DNA of 64,000 bases from Rhizorhapis sp. SPR117 (GCF_021742065.1 NZ_JAKKIE010000013.1:13584-77583); one strand, 5' to 3'; positions 16,396 to 25,566 are shown, counted from the first letter of the stretch. Numbers and translations are program-made. Notes: generated by a model from the sequence alone, not told the origin.

Positions 16396-17748
16396 ATGGC
16401 GATGGGGCGGGATAGCGAGATCCAGTCTGATTTGATCGTGACGTGGGCGGAGATACCGCGTTCGCCGGGGCACGCCTTTTACGACAAGCTCCAGAAGCTG
16501 CTGGCCGAGGCGGGCTTCGATGCCTTCGTCGAGGAGACGTGCAAGCCCTATTATGCGCCGCGGATGGGAGCCCCGTCGCTGCCGCCGGGCCGCTATTTCC
16601 GCATGCTGCTGATCGGCTATTTCGAGGGCATCGACAGCGAACGCGGGATTGTCTGGCGCTGTTCGGATTCGCTGTCGCTGCGCGAGTTCCTGCGACTGTC
16701 GAGCCGCGACAAGGTCCCGGATCATAGCTGGTTGTCGAAGACGCGGAGCCGCCTGCCGCACGAGGTGCATGACCAGATCTTCGGCTGGGTGCTGGCCCTC
16801 GTTGCCGGGCATGATCTGGTGAAAGGTGAGCGGATCGGCGTCGATGGCTCGACCATGGAGGCGAACGCCGCGCTGCGCACCATCGTGCGGCGTGACAATG
16901 GCGAGACCTACCGCGAGATGCTGATGCGCATGGCGCAAGAGAGCGGCATCGACACGCCGACGATCGACGACCTCGTCCGGCTTGATCGCCAGCGCAAGGG
17001 CAAGAAGCTGTCGAACGCGGACTGGGTGAGCAAGACCGATCCCGACGCGAAGGTCGCGCGGATGAAGAACGGCTCGACCCGCCTGGCCTACAAGCCCGAA
17101 CACGCGGTCGATCTCGACACGGGTGTCATCGTGGCAGCGCCGATCCACCCGGCCGACAAGGGCGACACGACAACGCTCGACCCCACGCTGGAGGCGGCAG
17201 CACGCAACCTCACCGACATTGGCCTGGCGCCGACGTCCGGGGATCCCTGCGGTCTTGTGACCGATAAAGGCTATCATTCGCGCGAGATACTCAAGGATCT
17301 CGACGGCGACATCTGGAAGACGCGCATCGCCGAGCCGGCACCGCCGAATGGATATCTGCGCTGGCACGGCGACGAGGCTGCCCAGAAGGCCGTCTACGCC
17401 AATCGGTCTCGCCTGAAATCCGCCGTCGGACGCAAGGCGATGCGCAAGCGTGGCGAGATGGTCGAGCGTAGCTTTGCCCATGTCCTGGATCGCGGCGGCA
17501 TGCGCCGCGCGTGGCTGCGCGGGCGCGAGAATGTTCACAAGCGCTATCTGATCCACGTTGCCGGGTTCAACCTTGGCATTCTCATGCGCGCCCTGTTCGG
17601 TTGCGGCACTCCGAAAGGCGCCAGGGGTGTATCCAAGGCGTTCTTGTTCGTTGTTCAGACCGATGTTGTGCTCGTCACCGCGCTCATCGCCGAGTTCGAG
17701 GGCGAAAAGGCCATGCTCCTCATCGTTTTTACCCCTGAAGGCACCTGA
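16396..17748 (+). CDS. IS1182-like (DDE) transposase
   Basis: A 450-residue transposase with an N-terminal domain (PGHAFYDKLQKLLAEAGF, YYAPRMGAPSLPPGRYFRML, YFEGIDSERGIVWRCSDSL), then the DDE core: first Asp in ERIGVDGSTMEANAAL, second in LVTDKGYHSREILKDL, Glu in RGEMVERSFAHVLDRGGMRR. The pattern fits the IS1182/IS5 group. I start at 16396; codons from 16369 are also open. The frame is intact. Confidence 0.85.
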   Translation: MAMGRDSEIQSDLIVTWAEIPRSPGHAFYDKLQKLLAEAGFDAFVEETCKPYYAPRMGAPSLPPGRYFRMLLIGYFEGIDSERGIVWRCSDSLSLREFLRLSSRDKVPDHSWLSKTRSRLPHEVHDQIFGWVLALVAGHDLVKGERIGVDGSTMEANAALRTIVRRDNGETYREMLMRMAQESGIDTPTIDDLVRLDRQRKGKKLSNADWVSKTDPDAKVARMKNGSTRLAYKPEHAVDLDTGVIVAAPIHPADKGDTTTLDPTLEAAARNLTDIGLAPTSGDPCGLVTDKGYHSREILKDLDGDIWKTRIAEPAPPNGYLRWHGDEAAQKAVYANRSRLKSAVGRKAMRKRGEMVERSFAHVLDRGGMRRAWLRGRENVHKRYLIHVAGFNLGILMRALFGCGTPKGARGVSKAFLFVVQTDVVLVTALIAEFEGEKAMLLIVFTPEGT

Positions 17749-17798
17749 CGCAGCATAGACACGGACCGGGCTAAAAAACCGACTTCGTCACCGAGCTG

Positions 17799-20774
17799 TT
17801 AGGCGACGCGGGCATTTTGCGGCAGGTTCAGGGCCTTGCGGCCAGCGGAAGCAGCAGCCCTATCCCAGAGAAAGTCTCCGGAAAAGGCGATATGTTCCCA
17901 GCCTACCGGCGATGTATGGGCAAGGAGGTGGTCGGACGCCGCGACCGATTCCGATCGTAGATGCTGGACAGCAGCGTCCATGTAGGTCGTGTTCCAATAG
18001 ACGATGGCTGCGATGACGAGGTTGAGGCCCGATGCGCGATATTGCTGGGCTTCATGGCTGCGATCAATGATGCGCCCTTGCCGGAATGTGTAGATCGCCT
18101 GCGTCAATGCATGGCGTTGCTCGCTATTGTTGAGGCCGGCATTGCAACGCCGGCGCAGGTTGGGGTTTTCAAGCCAGTCGAGCATAAACAGTGTTCGCTC
18201 GACCTTGCCGATTTCCTGTAGCGCGACGTCGAACTGGTTCTGCCGCTCATAGGCGGCGAGCTTTCGCAACATGACCGATGGCGCAACATGACCAGCCTTG
18301 ATCGAACCGACAAGCCGCAGCACATCGCCCCATTGTTCATGGATAATGTCGGTCCGGATGCGCTTGCCCAGCAGCGGGGCAATAAATGGATAGGCGGCCA
18401 CTGGGGCGATTGACGCGAGACGCCTGTCGGGAAAGTCCCGCAGGCGCGGACAGAAGCGAAAGCCCAACATGGCGCACAGCGCGAAGACATGATCGGTCGC
18501 CCCGCCGGTGTCGGTATAGTGCTCGACGATCCTGAGATCGGTTCCATGGCTGGTGAGGCCGTCGAGCACATAGGGCGCCTCATGCGTCGCGGCCGAGATT
18601 ACATTGACGTGGTAGGGTGCGCGCTGATCGGAATTATGGGTGTAAAAGCTGAAGCCATGATCGACGCCGTAGCGGGCGTTGATGTCGCCGCCGGATGCGC
18701 CTCGCTTCGCGCCTCTGAAAAATTGTCCATCGGAGCTGGACGTGGTGCCGTCGCCCCAGACCCGCGAGAATGGCAGGCGGTGATGGGCGTTGATGAGGGC
18801 GGTCAGCGCCGCGCGATAGCTGTCATCGCGGATATAGGTGTCATGGGTCCACAGAAGCTGATCGCGCGTGACGCCCTCGCTCGCGGTCGCCATGCGCGAC
18901 AAGCCGAGATTGGTGGCATCGGCCAGGATTGTCGCGAGCAGCGCGTTCTCATTCGGACAGGGCTCGCCGGTGCGCAGGTTGGTGAACGCCGCGAGAAAGC
19001 CGGTTTCCTGGGCCACCTCATGAAGCAGTTCGGTAATGCGGATGCGCGGCATCATCGCATCGAGCCGGTCGGCCAGTTCTTCGGCGTCGGGTGTCGCGAT
19101 CGTGCGAACCGGCGATATCTGGAGGCGGCCATCCCGGAAGCGGACGCCCTCCAGAACGTCGCGCTTCAACCGCTGGGCAAACTTCTTCAGGCGCCAGTCG
19201 AGTTCACGGCCACGCTGTTCCAGCCATGCGTCCGCCGACGACGGCAGGCCGAGCGCCGACACGACCGGCTTGGCCTTCGGTTCGCTGAGCAGGTAGCTGT
19301 CGAACCGGCGATAACCCGCCGATCGCTCGACCCAGACATCCCCGGAACGCAATTTGTTGCGCAGATGCGCGAGCGTGGCGATCTCCCAAAGCCGCCGATT
19401 GACCTTGCCATCATCGCCCACAACGATTTTCCGCCATTCCTTGCGGAACGGCATCGGGGCGTCGGCAGGCAGATCGCGCTTGCCCGAGCTGTTGAGCGCG
19501 CGCAGCATCTCAATGGCGGCGATCGTCTTCGCGCTGCCCTTGCCGGCGCGGAACTCCAGCGCTTCAAGCAGATCGGGGGCGAACTTGCGCAAGGTCGCAT
19601 AGCGATCGGCCGCGACCGTCAACGGATCGAGGCTGGCCATTTCCGCGATAGTCGCTGCTTCCGGCCTGGCTCTCAAAAGGGTCGTCCATCCCACCGACGC
19701 GTCCAGGGCCTCAATGGGATCTTCGCCGGTATCGATCGCATCGGTAAGCGCGTCGATCGTCCTGCGGAAGATCAGCATCAACCGTGCCACATTCTTCGAG
19801 GTGGCGGCATAGTTGCGTGCCTGGGCGTTCCTGGCGCGGGTGAATATCCCGCCAATGAGCTTGTCCGCCATTTCCAGGGCGCTGTCGGTAAGCCGCTCTT
19901 CGAGGTCGATCAGAAAGGCGAGCAGCGTGGCATGGCGCCGCGAGGGTGTATATCGCTCGATCATATAGGCGGGAGAGGCACGGCCCTCCCTGACATATTG
20001 GCGAAAGCGATCCGCATGGATACGATCGGCCACGTCTGAAGAAATGCCGATTTTCCGCACCTGCCTCAAACGGTCGAGAATCTGCCGGATGTGATCGGGT
20101 TTGGCCGCAACGGGAATCGTCTTGAGCAAGGTGAGTTGACTCACGCCGCCAGCGTCGGCCTCACCAAAAAGCTGGTCGAGAGCACGGACCTGTACAGCGC
20201 TGAGGTTGGCGATCAGGGCATGGGCCGCTTGCTTGCGGGCACGAGCGCGTCCCGCGATGCTGGCGCGTTCGATGGTGGAGAAGGAGGGCAGTAGAATCCG
20301 GGCCCCGCGAAGAGCGGAGATGACACCGCTCACGATCGTTACCCCCTTGTCGGTCGCCCATGCCGTTTTCGTCGCGGCCTCGATCATGAAGGGAATATCG
20401 GTGCGGATCGGGCCACGCACCCCAAGGCGTTCCGCCAATTCGCGCGCATGATCCGTCATGGTCTGATCCCGCGCCGCATAGTCGGCCAGATCGGTTACGC
20501 GCAGGCCCATTTGCTCCGCGACGAAGACGGCGAGGTCATGGGGGATCGCTCCCCTGTCTCGCATCAATTGAGCGAGCGTGACGCCGGGGTGACGCAGAAG
20601 GGCGAGTTGCAGCGCAACCCCAAGCTGGTTCCGCCGCTCGCGTCGCTGGCCGATGATTTCGATGTCCGAGGGCTCGAAGGTGTAGAGCCGGGCCAGACGG
20701 TCCCGATCTGCCGGGATGGCGAGAAGTTGATCGCGCTCACTCTCGGTCAGGAGTTGATGTTTGCGCTTCACCAT
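17799..20774 (-). CDS. tnpA: Tn3-family transposase TnpA
   Basis: A 991-residue transposase of normal length for the family, starting MVKRKHQLLTESERDQLLAI. It contains the conserved C-terminal DDE domain: LWTHDTYIRDDSYRAALTAL, WGDGTTSSSDGQFFRGAKRG, INARYGVDHGFSFYTHNSDQ, YVLDGLTSHGTDLRIVEHYT, DTGGATDHVFALCAMLGFRF, and late motifs RRCNAGLNNSEQRHALTQAI and AAIVYWNTTYMDAAV. It reads toward the left inverted repeat, as usual, and appears intact, so the element could still transpose if expressed. Confidence 0.95.
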   Translation of the reverse strand: MVKRKHQLLTESERDQLLAIPADRDRLARLYTFEPSDIEIIGQRRERRNQLGVALQLALLRHPGVTLAQLMRDRGAIPHDLAVFVAEQMGLRVTDLADYAARDQTMTDHARELAERLGVRGPIRTDIPFMIEAATKTAWATDKGVTIVSGVISALRGARILLPSFSTIERASIAGRARARKQAAHALIANLSAVQVRALDQLFGEADAGGVSQLTLLKTIPVAAKPDHIRQILDRLRQVRKIGISSDVADRIHADRFRQYVREGRASPAYMIERYTPSRRHATLLAFLIDLEERLTDSALEMADKLIGGIFTRARNAQARNYAATSKNVARLMLIFRRTIDALTDAIDTGEDPIEALDASVGWTTLLRARPEAATIAEMASLDPLTVAADRYATLRKFAPDLLEALEFRAGKGSAKTIAAIEMLRALNSSGKRDLPADAPMPFRKEWRKIVVGDDGKVNRRLWEIATLAHLRNKLRSGDVWVERSAGYRRFDSYLLSEPKAKPVVSALGLPSSADAWLEQRGRELDWRLKKFAQRLKRDVLEGVRFRDGRLQISPVRTIATPDAEELADRLDAMMPRIRITELLHEVAQETGFLAAFTNLRTGEPCPNENALLATILADATNLGLSRMATASEGVTRDQLLWTHDTYIRDDSYRAALTALINAHHRLPFSRVWGDGTTSSSDGQFFRGAKRGASGGDINARYGVDHGFSFYTHNSDQRAPYHVNVISAATHEAPYVLDGLTSHGTDLRIVEHYTDTGGATDHVFALCAMLGFRFCPRLRDFPDRRLASIAPVAAYPFIAPLLGKRIRTDIIHEQWGDVLRLVGSIKAGHVAPSVMLRKLAAYERQNQFDVALQEIGKVERTLFMLDWLENPNLRRRCNAGLNNSEQRHALTQAIYTFRQGRIIDRSHEAQQYRASGLNLVIAAIVYWNTTYMDAAVQHLRSESVAASDHLLAHTSPVGWEHIAFSGDFLWDRAAASAGRKALNLPQNARVA

Positions 20775-20913
20775 GCCGATTCCCGTCCACAAAAGGTCAT
20801 TTGGGGCTATGGACAGGCAGGAGTAAAGAGACATAGTATGTGGACGGATATGGATGGGTGAAGCAGTCGCCTTTCACAACGTCCACGAAACGGCCGTTTG
20901 GGAGACGCACGGC
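20775..20913. promoter_or_regulatory. putative res site between tnpA and tnpR
   Basis: The 139 bp between the divergent tnpA and tnpR starts contain repeated GTCCAC/GTGGAC and TATGGA half-sites, including GTCCAC near 20789, TATGGACA near 20810, TGTGGACGGATATGGA near 20840 and CGTCCACG near 20880. Size and position match the resolution sites of Tn3-family elements. The individual subsites I-III are not resolved. Confidence 0.5.
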
Positions 20914-21225
20914 ATGGGCGGAATTTTGGGCTACGCTCGCGTCAGCACCGGCGATCAGGACGTGGCGGGACAGACCATGCGTCTGGAGAAGGCCGGTGCC
21001 ATCAAGGTGTTCACCGACGTCATGTCGGGCAAGAGCATGGAGCGGCCCGGTCTGACCGAACTGATCGCCTATGCTCGCAAGGGCGATACGCTCGCGGTGG
21101 TCCGCCTTGATCGACTTGGACGCTCTCTCGTCGAACTACTCGCCACGGTCGAGACGCTGCGTGTCCAAGGCATCGCGCTTCTGAGCGTTGAGGAAAAGAT
21201 CGACACCTCATCGGCCGCCGGCGAA
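20914..21225 (+). pseudogene. tnpR: serine resolvase tnpR, 5' part
   Basis: The first 104 codons of a Tn3-type resolvase: catalytic-domain motifs GGILGYARVSTGDQD (Ser11 in YARVST), DTLAVVRLDRLGRSLVELL, and QGIALLSVEEKIDTSSAAGE. GGGAG lies 8 bases before the ATG. The frame is interrupted by IS256 after the 8-bp target CCGGCGAA (21218-21225). Joining to 23944-24201 restores a resolvase of about 190 residues. Confidence 0.9.
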
Positions 21226-21283
21226 GGGACTGTCAGGAATTTTGTGCGCGAGGCCATAAGATGGAATGGAAAGGACCCATCAT

Positions 21284-22038
21284 ATGGCTATCGACAAGGA
21301 AGTGCTGGACCAGTTGCTGGCAGGGCGTGATCCGCAGGAGTTGTTTGCGAAGGACGGTCTGCTCGACGAGTTGAAGAAGGCGCTGTCGGAGCGGATGCTG
21401 ACGGCCGAGCTCGACGATCACCTGGAAAGCGAAAGCGCCGAAGGCGCAGCAGGAAATCGGCGCAATGGTAGCTCGCGCAAGACGATGCTGACCGGCACAT
21501 CGAAAGTGATACTGGATATTCCGCGCGACCGGGCCGGCACGTTCGATCCCAAGCTGATCGCCAAGTACCAGCGGCGCTTTCCCGATTTCGACGACAAGAT
21601 TGTGTCGATGTACGCGCGCGGGATGACGGTGCGCGAGATCCGGGGGCATCTCGAGGACCTGTACGGCGTTGATGTATCGCCTGATCTGATCTCGACGATC
21701 ACCGATGCCGTGCTGGAAGCAGTCGGCGAGTGGCAGGGTCGACCACTCGATGCCTGCTATCCGCTCGTCTTCTTCGACGCGATCCGGGTGAAAATCCGCG
21801 ACGAGGGCTTCGTGCGCAACAAGGCTGTCTACATCGCGCTCGGCATCCTGCCCGACGGGACGAAGGAAATCCTCGGCATCTGGATCGAGCAGACCGAGGG
21901 CGCGAAGTTCTGGTTGCGCGTGATGAACGAACTCAAGAACCGCGGCGTCGCCGATATCCTGATGGCAGTCGTCGATGGCCTGAAAGGCTTTCCGGAAGCG
22001 ATCAACGCCGTCTTCCCCGAAACCATCGTTCAGACTTG
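21284..22038 (+). pseudogene. IS256-family transposase, 5' part
   Basis: The N-terminal part of an IS256/mutator transposase: MAIDKEVLDQLLAGRDPQEL, the RRNGSSRKTMLTGTSKVILD segment, GMTVREIRGHLEDLYGVDVS, and the first two acidic residues of the DDE triad in YPLVFFDAIRVKIRDEGFV and ILMAVVDGLKGFPEAI. It is cut at FPETIVQTC by the IS1111-type element. The remainder is at 23445-23894. Confidence 0.9.
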
Positions 22039-22117
22039 TTGGAGTGGACGGCCCCCAATACGGCATCGATGTGCCAGAATGAGGTCGTTGCAGATTCTCA
22101 AGCGAAGGAGACCGTCC

Positions 22118-23161
22118 GTGGAACAGATTACCCGCATCGGAATGGACACGTCAAAGCACGTCTTTCAATTGCATGGCGTCGACGCGACTGAGGAGCCCGT
22201 GCTGCGCAAAAAGCTGCGGCGCAAGGAGATGATCGCCTTTTTCGAGAAACTACCACCAACTGTTGTAGCGATCGAAGCATGCGGTGGATCCCATCATTGG
22301 GCCAGGTTGCTGCAATCGTTCGGACATGAGGTGAAACTCATTCCGCCACAGTATGTTAAACCGTACGTAAAGCGCGGCAAGAATGACGCTGCCGATGCTG
22401 AAGCGCTTTGCGAGGCGATGAGCCGACCGACGATGCGATTTGTCCCAATAAAGAGCGTCGACAGTCAGGCCGCATTGATGTTGGTAGGCGTGCGCGATCA
22501 GTTGATTCGCAATCGCACGCAACTCGCCAATGCCATAAGGGGTTATGCAGCTGAGTTCGGGCTGAGCGCGGCCCAAGGAATATCTAAAGTGGAGCCGCTC
22601 CTCGAGCGTATCGCAGCCGATGAGACGTTACCGGAACTCGCTCGAGAACTGTTCGCCCTCCATGCGCGAGAATACGGACACTTACAGGTTGAGATCGACC
22701 GTGTTGAAGAGAGGTTGATGGCTTGGCACCGGGCCGACGAATGCAGCCGGCGACTGGCGAAAATTCCTGGCGTCGGTCCGATCGGCGCATCGCTGCTCGT
22801 CATGAAGATGCCAGCACCCAAAGGCTTCCAGTCGGGTCGGCACTTTGCTGCATGGCTCGGCTTAACACCGAAGGATCATTCAACCGCCGGTAAGGTCCGG
22901 CTCGGCGTAATTACCCGTGCCGGCGATGAAGTTTTACGAAGCGTGCTCGTGGCCGGAGCGACAGCTCTCCTCCGGCACGTTCGAGACGGACGCGGCAAGA
23001 ACGCTTCGCCCTGGCTCGTGAACCTACTCAAGCGCAAGCCGCCAAAGCTGGTGGCTGTGGCGCTGGCCAACAAAATCGCCCGTGTCGCATGGAAGCTGAT
23101 GGTGACGGGCGAAGAATACAGAGCCCGTGGCATGCAACCGGCTCATGTCCGAACGGCATAA
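22118..23161 (+). CDS. IS1111-type IS110-family transposase
   Basis: A 347-residue transposase starting with GTG at 22118, preceded by GAAGGAG. Motifs are RIGMDTSKHVFQLHGVD (first catalytic Asp), VVAIEACGGSHHWARLLQ, KRGKNDAADAEALCEAM, KIPGVGPIGASLLVMKM, FAAWLGLTPKDHSTAGKVRL and GDEVLRSVLVAGATALLR. It happens to be in frame with the interrupted IS256 transposase, so the open frame runs from 21266 to 23161, but this is coincidental. The gene is intact. Confidence 0.9.
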   Translation: MEQITRIGMDTSKHVFQLHGVDATEEPVLRKKLRRKEMIAFFEKLPPTVVAIEACGGSHHWARLLQSFGHEVKLIPPQYVKPYVKRGKNDAADAEALCEAMSRPTMRFVPIKSVDSQAALMLVGVRDQLIRNRTQLANAIRGYAAEFGLSAAQGISKVEPLLERIAADETLPELARELFALHAREYGHLQVEIDRVEERLMAWHRADECSRRLAKIPGVGPIGASLLVMKMPAPKGFQSGRHFAAWLGLTPKDHSTAGKVRLGVITRAGDEVLRSVLVAGATALLRHVRDGRGKNASPWLVNLLKRKPPKLVAVALANKIARVAWKLMVTGEEYRARGMQPAHVRTA

Positions 23162-23428
23162 AGATCTGCCAGTCGCGGCGAGCAATTATAGAAGGCTGCC
23201 GTGCTGAGCTGATGCCCGAACTTGCAAGAAACGAGCAGATGGTGACCGATCGATCCGAAACGCGAGGTAATCCGTACGATGCACAGGCCGGCAAAGGTCG
23301 CAGACTTGTTTGGAACTCGCGTAGCGGAAACCATCTTGGCCCGCGGTCATGTGCGACCGCATACGCAGAGGCCGGACATATGATCGCAAGCGATCGGTTC
23401 AAAGTTATGCCCGTCAATCTTGTAGGGA
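23162..23428 (+). ncRNA. candidate bridge RNA region of the IS1111-type element
   Basis: The 267-bp 3' non-coding end of the element is where IS1111-group elements encode their guide RNA. It contains CAGACTTGTT (23301-23310), identical to the left target-element junction at 22031-22040, and GACATATGATCG (near 23375), close to the right junction CACATATGCATCG. These are plausible guide-loop matches. No structure was computed. Confidence 0.4.
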
Positions 23429-23444
23429 GGGGGCCGTCCACATA

Positions 23445-23894
23445 TGCATCGTCCACCTGATCAGAAACTCGATGGGCTTCGCGTCCTGGAAGGACCGCAA
23501 GCCGATCGCCCAGGCGCTACGCAGCGTCTATCGCGCCGACAATGCCGAGGCTGGCCTGGCGGCGCTGGAGACCTTCGAGGAAGGGCCATGGGGTCAGAAA
23601 TATCCGGCGATTGCCATGAGCTGGCGCCGGCACTGGGAGCAGGTAATCCCGTTCTTCGCGTTCAGTGCGCCAATCCGCAGGATCATCTACACCACAAACG
23701 CGATAGAAGCGCTGAACTCGAAGCTCAGGCGGGCCGTCCGAACTCGCGGTCACTTCCCGAGTGACGACGCAGCGATGAAGCTGTTATACCTCGTGCTTAA
23801 TCAGGCGGCTCAGGAATGGAAACGGCCGCCGCGCGAATGGACCGAAGCAAAAACCCAGTTTGCCGTAATCTTCGGTGAAAGGTTCGTCATCTGA
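23445..23894 (+). pseudogene. IS256-family transposase, 3' part
   Basis: The remaining C-terminal part: CIVHLIRNSMGFASWKDRKP, then WEQVIPFFAFSAPIRRIIYT, TNAIEALNSKLRRAVRTRGH (IS256 signature with the final Glu) and the terminus AVIFGERFVI. It continues the frame of 21284-22038 exactly if the IS1111-type element is removed. Confidence 0.9.
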
Positions 23895-23943
23895 TGACGA
23901 AAACCGGCCTCGCGCACAAAATTCCTGACAGTCCCCCGGCGAA

Positions 23944-24201
23944 CTCATCTTCCATGTGTTCGGGGCCATCGCTCACTTTGAACGACGGCTGATCTCCGAG
24001 CGAACCAGGGATGGAATCGCGGCCGCCCGCGCCAAAGGCAAGCAACCTGGGCGTCAGCCCCTCGACCTGTCCAAGGTGGATGCCGCTATCAAACTGGTCG
24101 AAGCGAGTATCTCGCCGACAGAAGCAGCACGACAACTCGGCATCGGCCGATCAACCATCTATCGCGAAATGCGCCGCCTCGGCGTGGAAAGGCCTATCTG
24201 A
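23944..24201 (+). pseudogene. tnpR: serine resolvase tnpR, 3' part
   Basis: The C-terminal 86 codons of the resolvase: LIFHVFGAIAHFERRLISER, then TRDGIAAARAKGKQPGRQPL, and the helix-turn-helix DNA-binding domain SPTEAARQLGIGRSTIYREM. It joins the 5' part (20914-21225) after removal of IS256 and one copy of its 8-bp duplication. The TGA stop is immediately followed by the ATG of the passenger gene. Confidence 0.9.
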
Positions 24202-25566
24202 ATGTCCAGGTTGAAATCCGCTCACGATCTCTCCGGACTGATGAAGTATATGAGGCGTGCTCCCTGGGACGAGATGATGGACGAGATGCTGGTCGCGCAT
24301 CTTGGCCCGGCATGCGAGGCGACTGATCTTGAGCCTGATGATATATTCGACATCATCGGCAACCATTGGGAAGGCCAGCTGTGGGGCTGTGCTTTTGAGG
24401 ATTTGCTCACACAGGAACTTGAGCCTGGCGGCCTTAACCTCGTCGATGAGTATCTCAAGCGTCGGGGCTGGAACGAGAAGGCGCCGAACAAGACCTATAT
24501 GCGCGCACTGCGCGATACGGTGATGTCGCTCTATGAAGTCAGCGAAGTCGTGCCTGGCCAGTCGATGACCTTGCGGGATCTTCTGCGTGATATTGAGCCG
24601 GTCACGGTGCGCGAGCATAGCGCTACGCAGACCCTTGTTAACTGGGACAAGATCGCCGCACGGATAGTCGATGTGAACGGGCGCTATGGCATCTCCGGCG
24701 CATTGCTGCCGTTCAGCGCGGATGGCGCCGAACGGGTGATCGAGGCATTTTCCCAACTTGAAACCGATGGGCCAGGTATTGGCAGACTGTCCCCTCCCGA
24801 AAGGGAAGCCCTCCTGAAAGCGTCAGGTCCGATTTTCACCAATATCTGGTTGCTTGATTGTCTGGGCATGGCCATGCCCGACAACGTGCCTAAAATGGTC
24901 AATGCCGATGGCGATGAACTTGTCTTCCATCGTATCGTCTTTCCCTTGGCAAAGGGTGTCGTCGGCAAGAGCGTGGCTCGCAGGCTGAACGCGGCACAAT
25001 GGCTCGAACCTGCCAGCGACAGTTTCTGGAACTGGCTGGCTCCGGTAACCGAGAAACCGCAAGCAGCCAAAAGCGGGCAGGCTTTTGTGACAACCATGGA
25101 GGACGGCACACCCGTTTTTGCCAATGTCGAGTTGGCGGGACGCAAACTGATCGTTGAGGTCAACAGCGCCGCCCGCGCTGAACAGGTGATTGCGCAGATG
25201 AGCGAATGGCTTGGTGATTGCGTGAGCACACCTATGACCGAAATCCGGACTCTGGCCCAGTTCATGGCCGATGACGCCCGCGCTCCGCAGGAAGAGCCGC
25301 TCGATATCCCGCCGGACGAAATGGAGCGCATCGTTCATGAGATGCTGACACGCGAATATACCAAGACGCTTGATGAAGCGGTGCCAGCCCTCGGGCACAA
25401 GACGCCACGCGCTCTGGCCCGCACGAAGGCAGGCCGACCGAAAGTGGCCGACTGGCTCAAATATATAGAGAATGGAGCTGCAAAATCCGGGGCTGGCGAA
25501 GCGATGGCCACCTATGATTTTACGTGGATGTGGCAAGAGCTGGGCATCATCGACCTGCGCCGTTGA
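24202..25566 (+). CDS. transposon passenger protein with a C-terminal MbcA/ParS/Xre-like segment
   Basis: A 454-residue cytoplasmic protein with no signal peptide or transmembrane helix. I do not recognise its N-terminal three quarters (for example APWDEMMDEMLVAHLGPACE). Near the C-terminus, DEAVPALGHKTPRALARTKA followed by GRPKVADWLKYIE resembles the toxin-binding domain (DUF2384) of MbcA/ParS/Xre antitoxins, whose pattern is NPALGG..P..LL.T..G...V. No RES-type toxin is encoded next to it. The start directly abuts the tnpR stop, so it was co-translated with the resolvase before IS256 inserted. Functions in transposition control or plasmid stability are conceivable but unproven. Confidence 0.6.
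   Translation: MSRLKSAHDLSGLMKYMRRAPWDEMMDEMLVAHLGPACEATDLEPDDIFDIIGNHWEGQLWGCAFEDLLTQELEPGGLNLVDEYLKRRGWNEKAPNKTYMRALRDTVMSLYEVSEVVPGQSMTLRDLLRDIEPVTVREHSATQTLVNWDKIAARIVDVNGRYGISGALLPFSADGAERVIEAFSQLETDGPGIGRLSPPEREALLKASGPIFTNIWLLDCLGMAMPDNVPKMVNADGDELVFHRIVFPLAKGVVGKSVARRLNAAQWLEPASDSFWNWLAPVTEKPQAAKSGQAFVTTMEDGTPVFANVELAGRKLIVEVNSAARAEQVIAQMSEWLGDCVSTPMTEIRTLAQFMADDARAPQEEPLDIPPDEMERIVHEMLTREYTKTLDEAVPALGHKTPRALARTKAGRPKVADWLKYIENGAAKSGAGEAMATYDFTWMWQELGIIDLRR

Larger units (their letters stand above)
14825..17790. mobile_element. IS1182-like element containing an IS110 element
   Basis: TGACGAAGTCGG (14825-14836) and its inverted copy CCGACTTCGTCA (17779-17790) bracket two transposase genes, located between the tnpA stop and the left transposon repeat, where a Tn3 element normally has almost nothing. 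The total of 2,966 bp equals roughly one IS1182-type element (about 1.6 kb) plus one IS110 element (about 1.4 kb). I therefore infer that IS110 inserted into the 5' part of the IS1182-like element. I could not identify a convincing target duplication, so the exact ends are approximate. Confidence 0.5.
22039..23446. mobile_element. IS1111-type (IS110 family) element inside IS256
   Basis: Subterminal inverted repeats of 13 bp, GTGGACGGCCCCC (22044-22056) and its complement (23429-23441), are typical of the IS1111 group. Joining IS256 sequence at CAGACTTG (ending 22038) to CATCGTCC (from 23447) restores an in-frame transposase, which sets the ends to within the shared TG dinucleotide. Length is about 1.41 kb. 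Confidence 0.85.
21226..23935. mobile_element. IS256-family element, itself interrupted
   Basis: The ends read GGGACTGTCAGGAATTTTG inward from both sides, an inverted repeat that continues for about 30 bp. The element is flanked by the 8-bp direct repeat CCGGCGAA at 21218-21225 and 23936-23943. Without the nested IS1111-type element its length is about 1.3 kb, normal for IS256. Confidence 0.92.

Noticed and set aside
16297..17556. A 419-codon minus-strand frame opposite the IS1182-like transposase
   Set aside because: It is the shadow of the transposase on the other strand, with the composition of antisense GC-rich DNA and no recognisable domains.
21266..23161. A single 631-residue frame that looks like an IS256-IS110 fusion transposase
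   Set aside because: The IS256 half resumes at 23445 and the IS1111-type gene has its own GTG start with a ribosome binding site; the shared frame is a coincidence of insertion.
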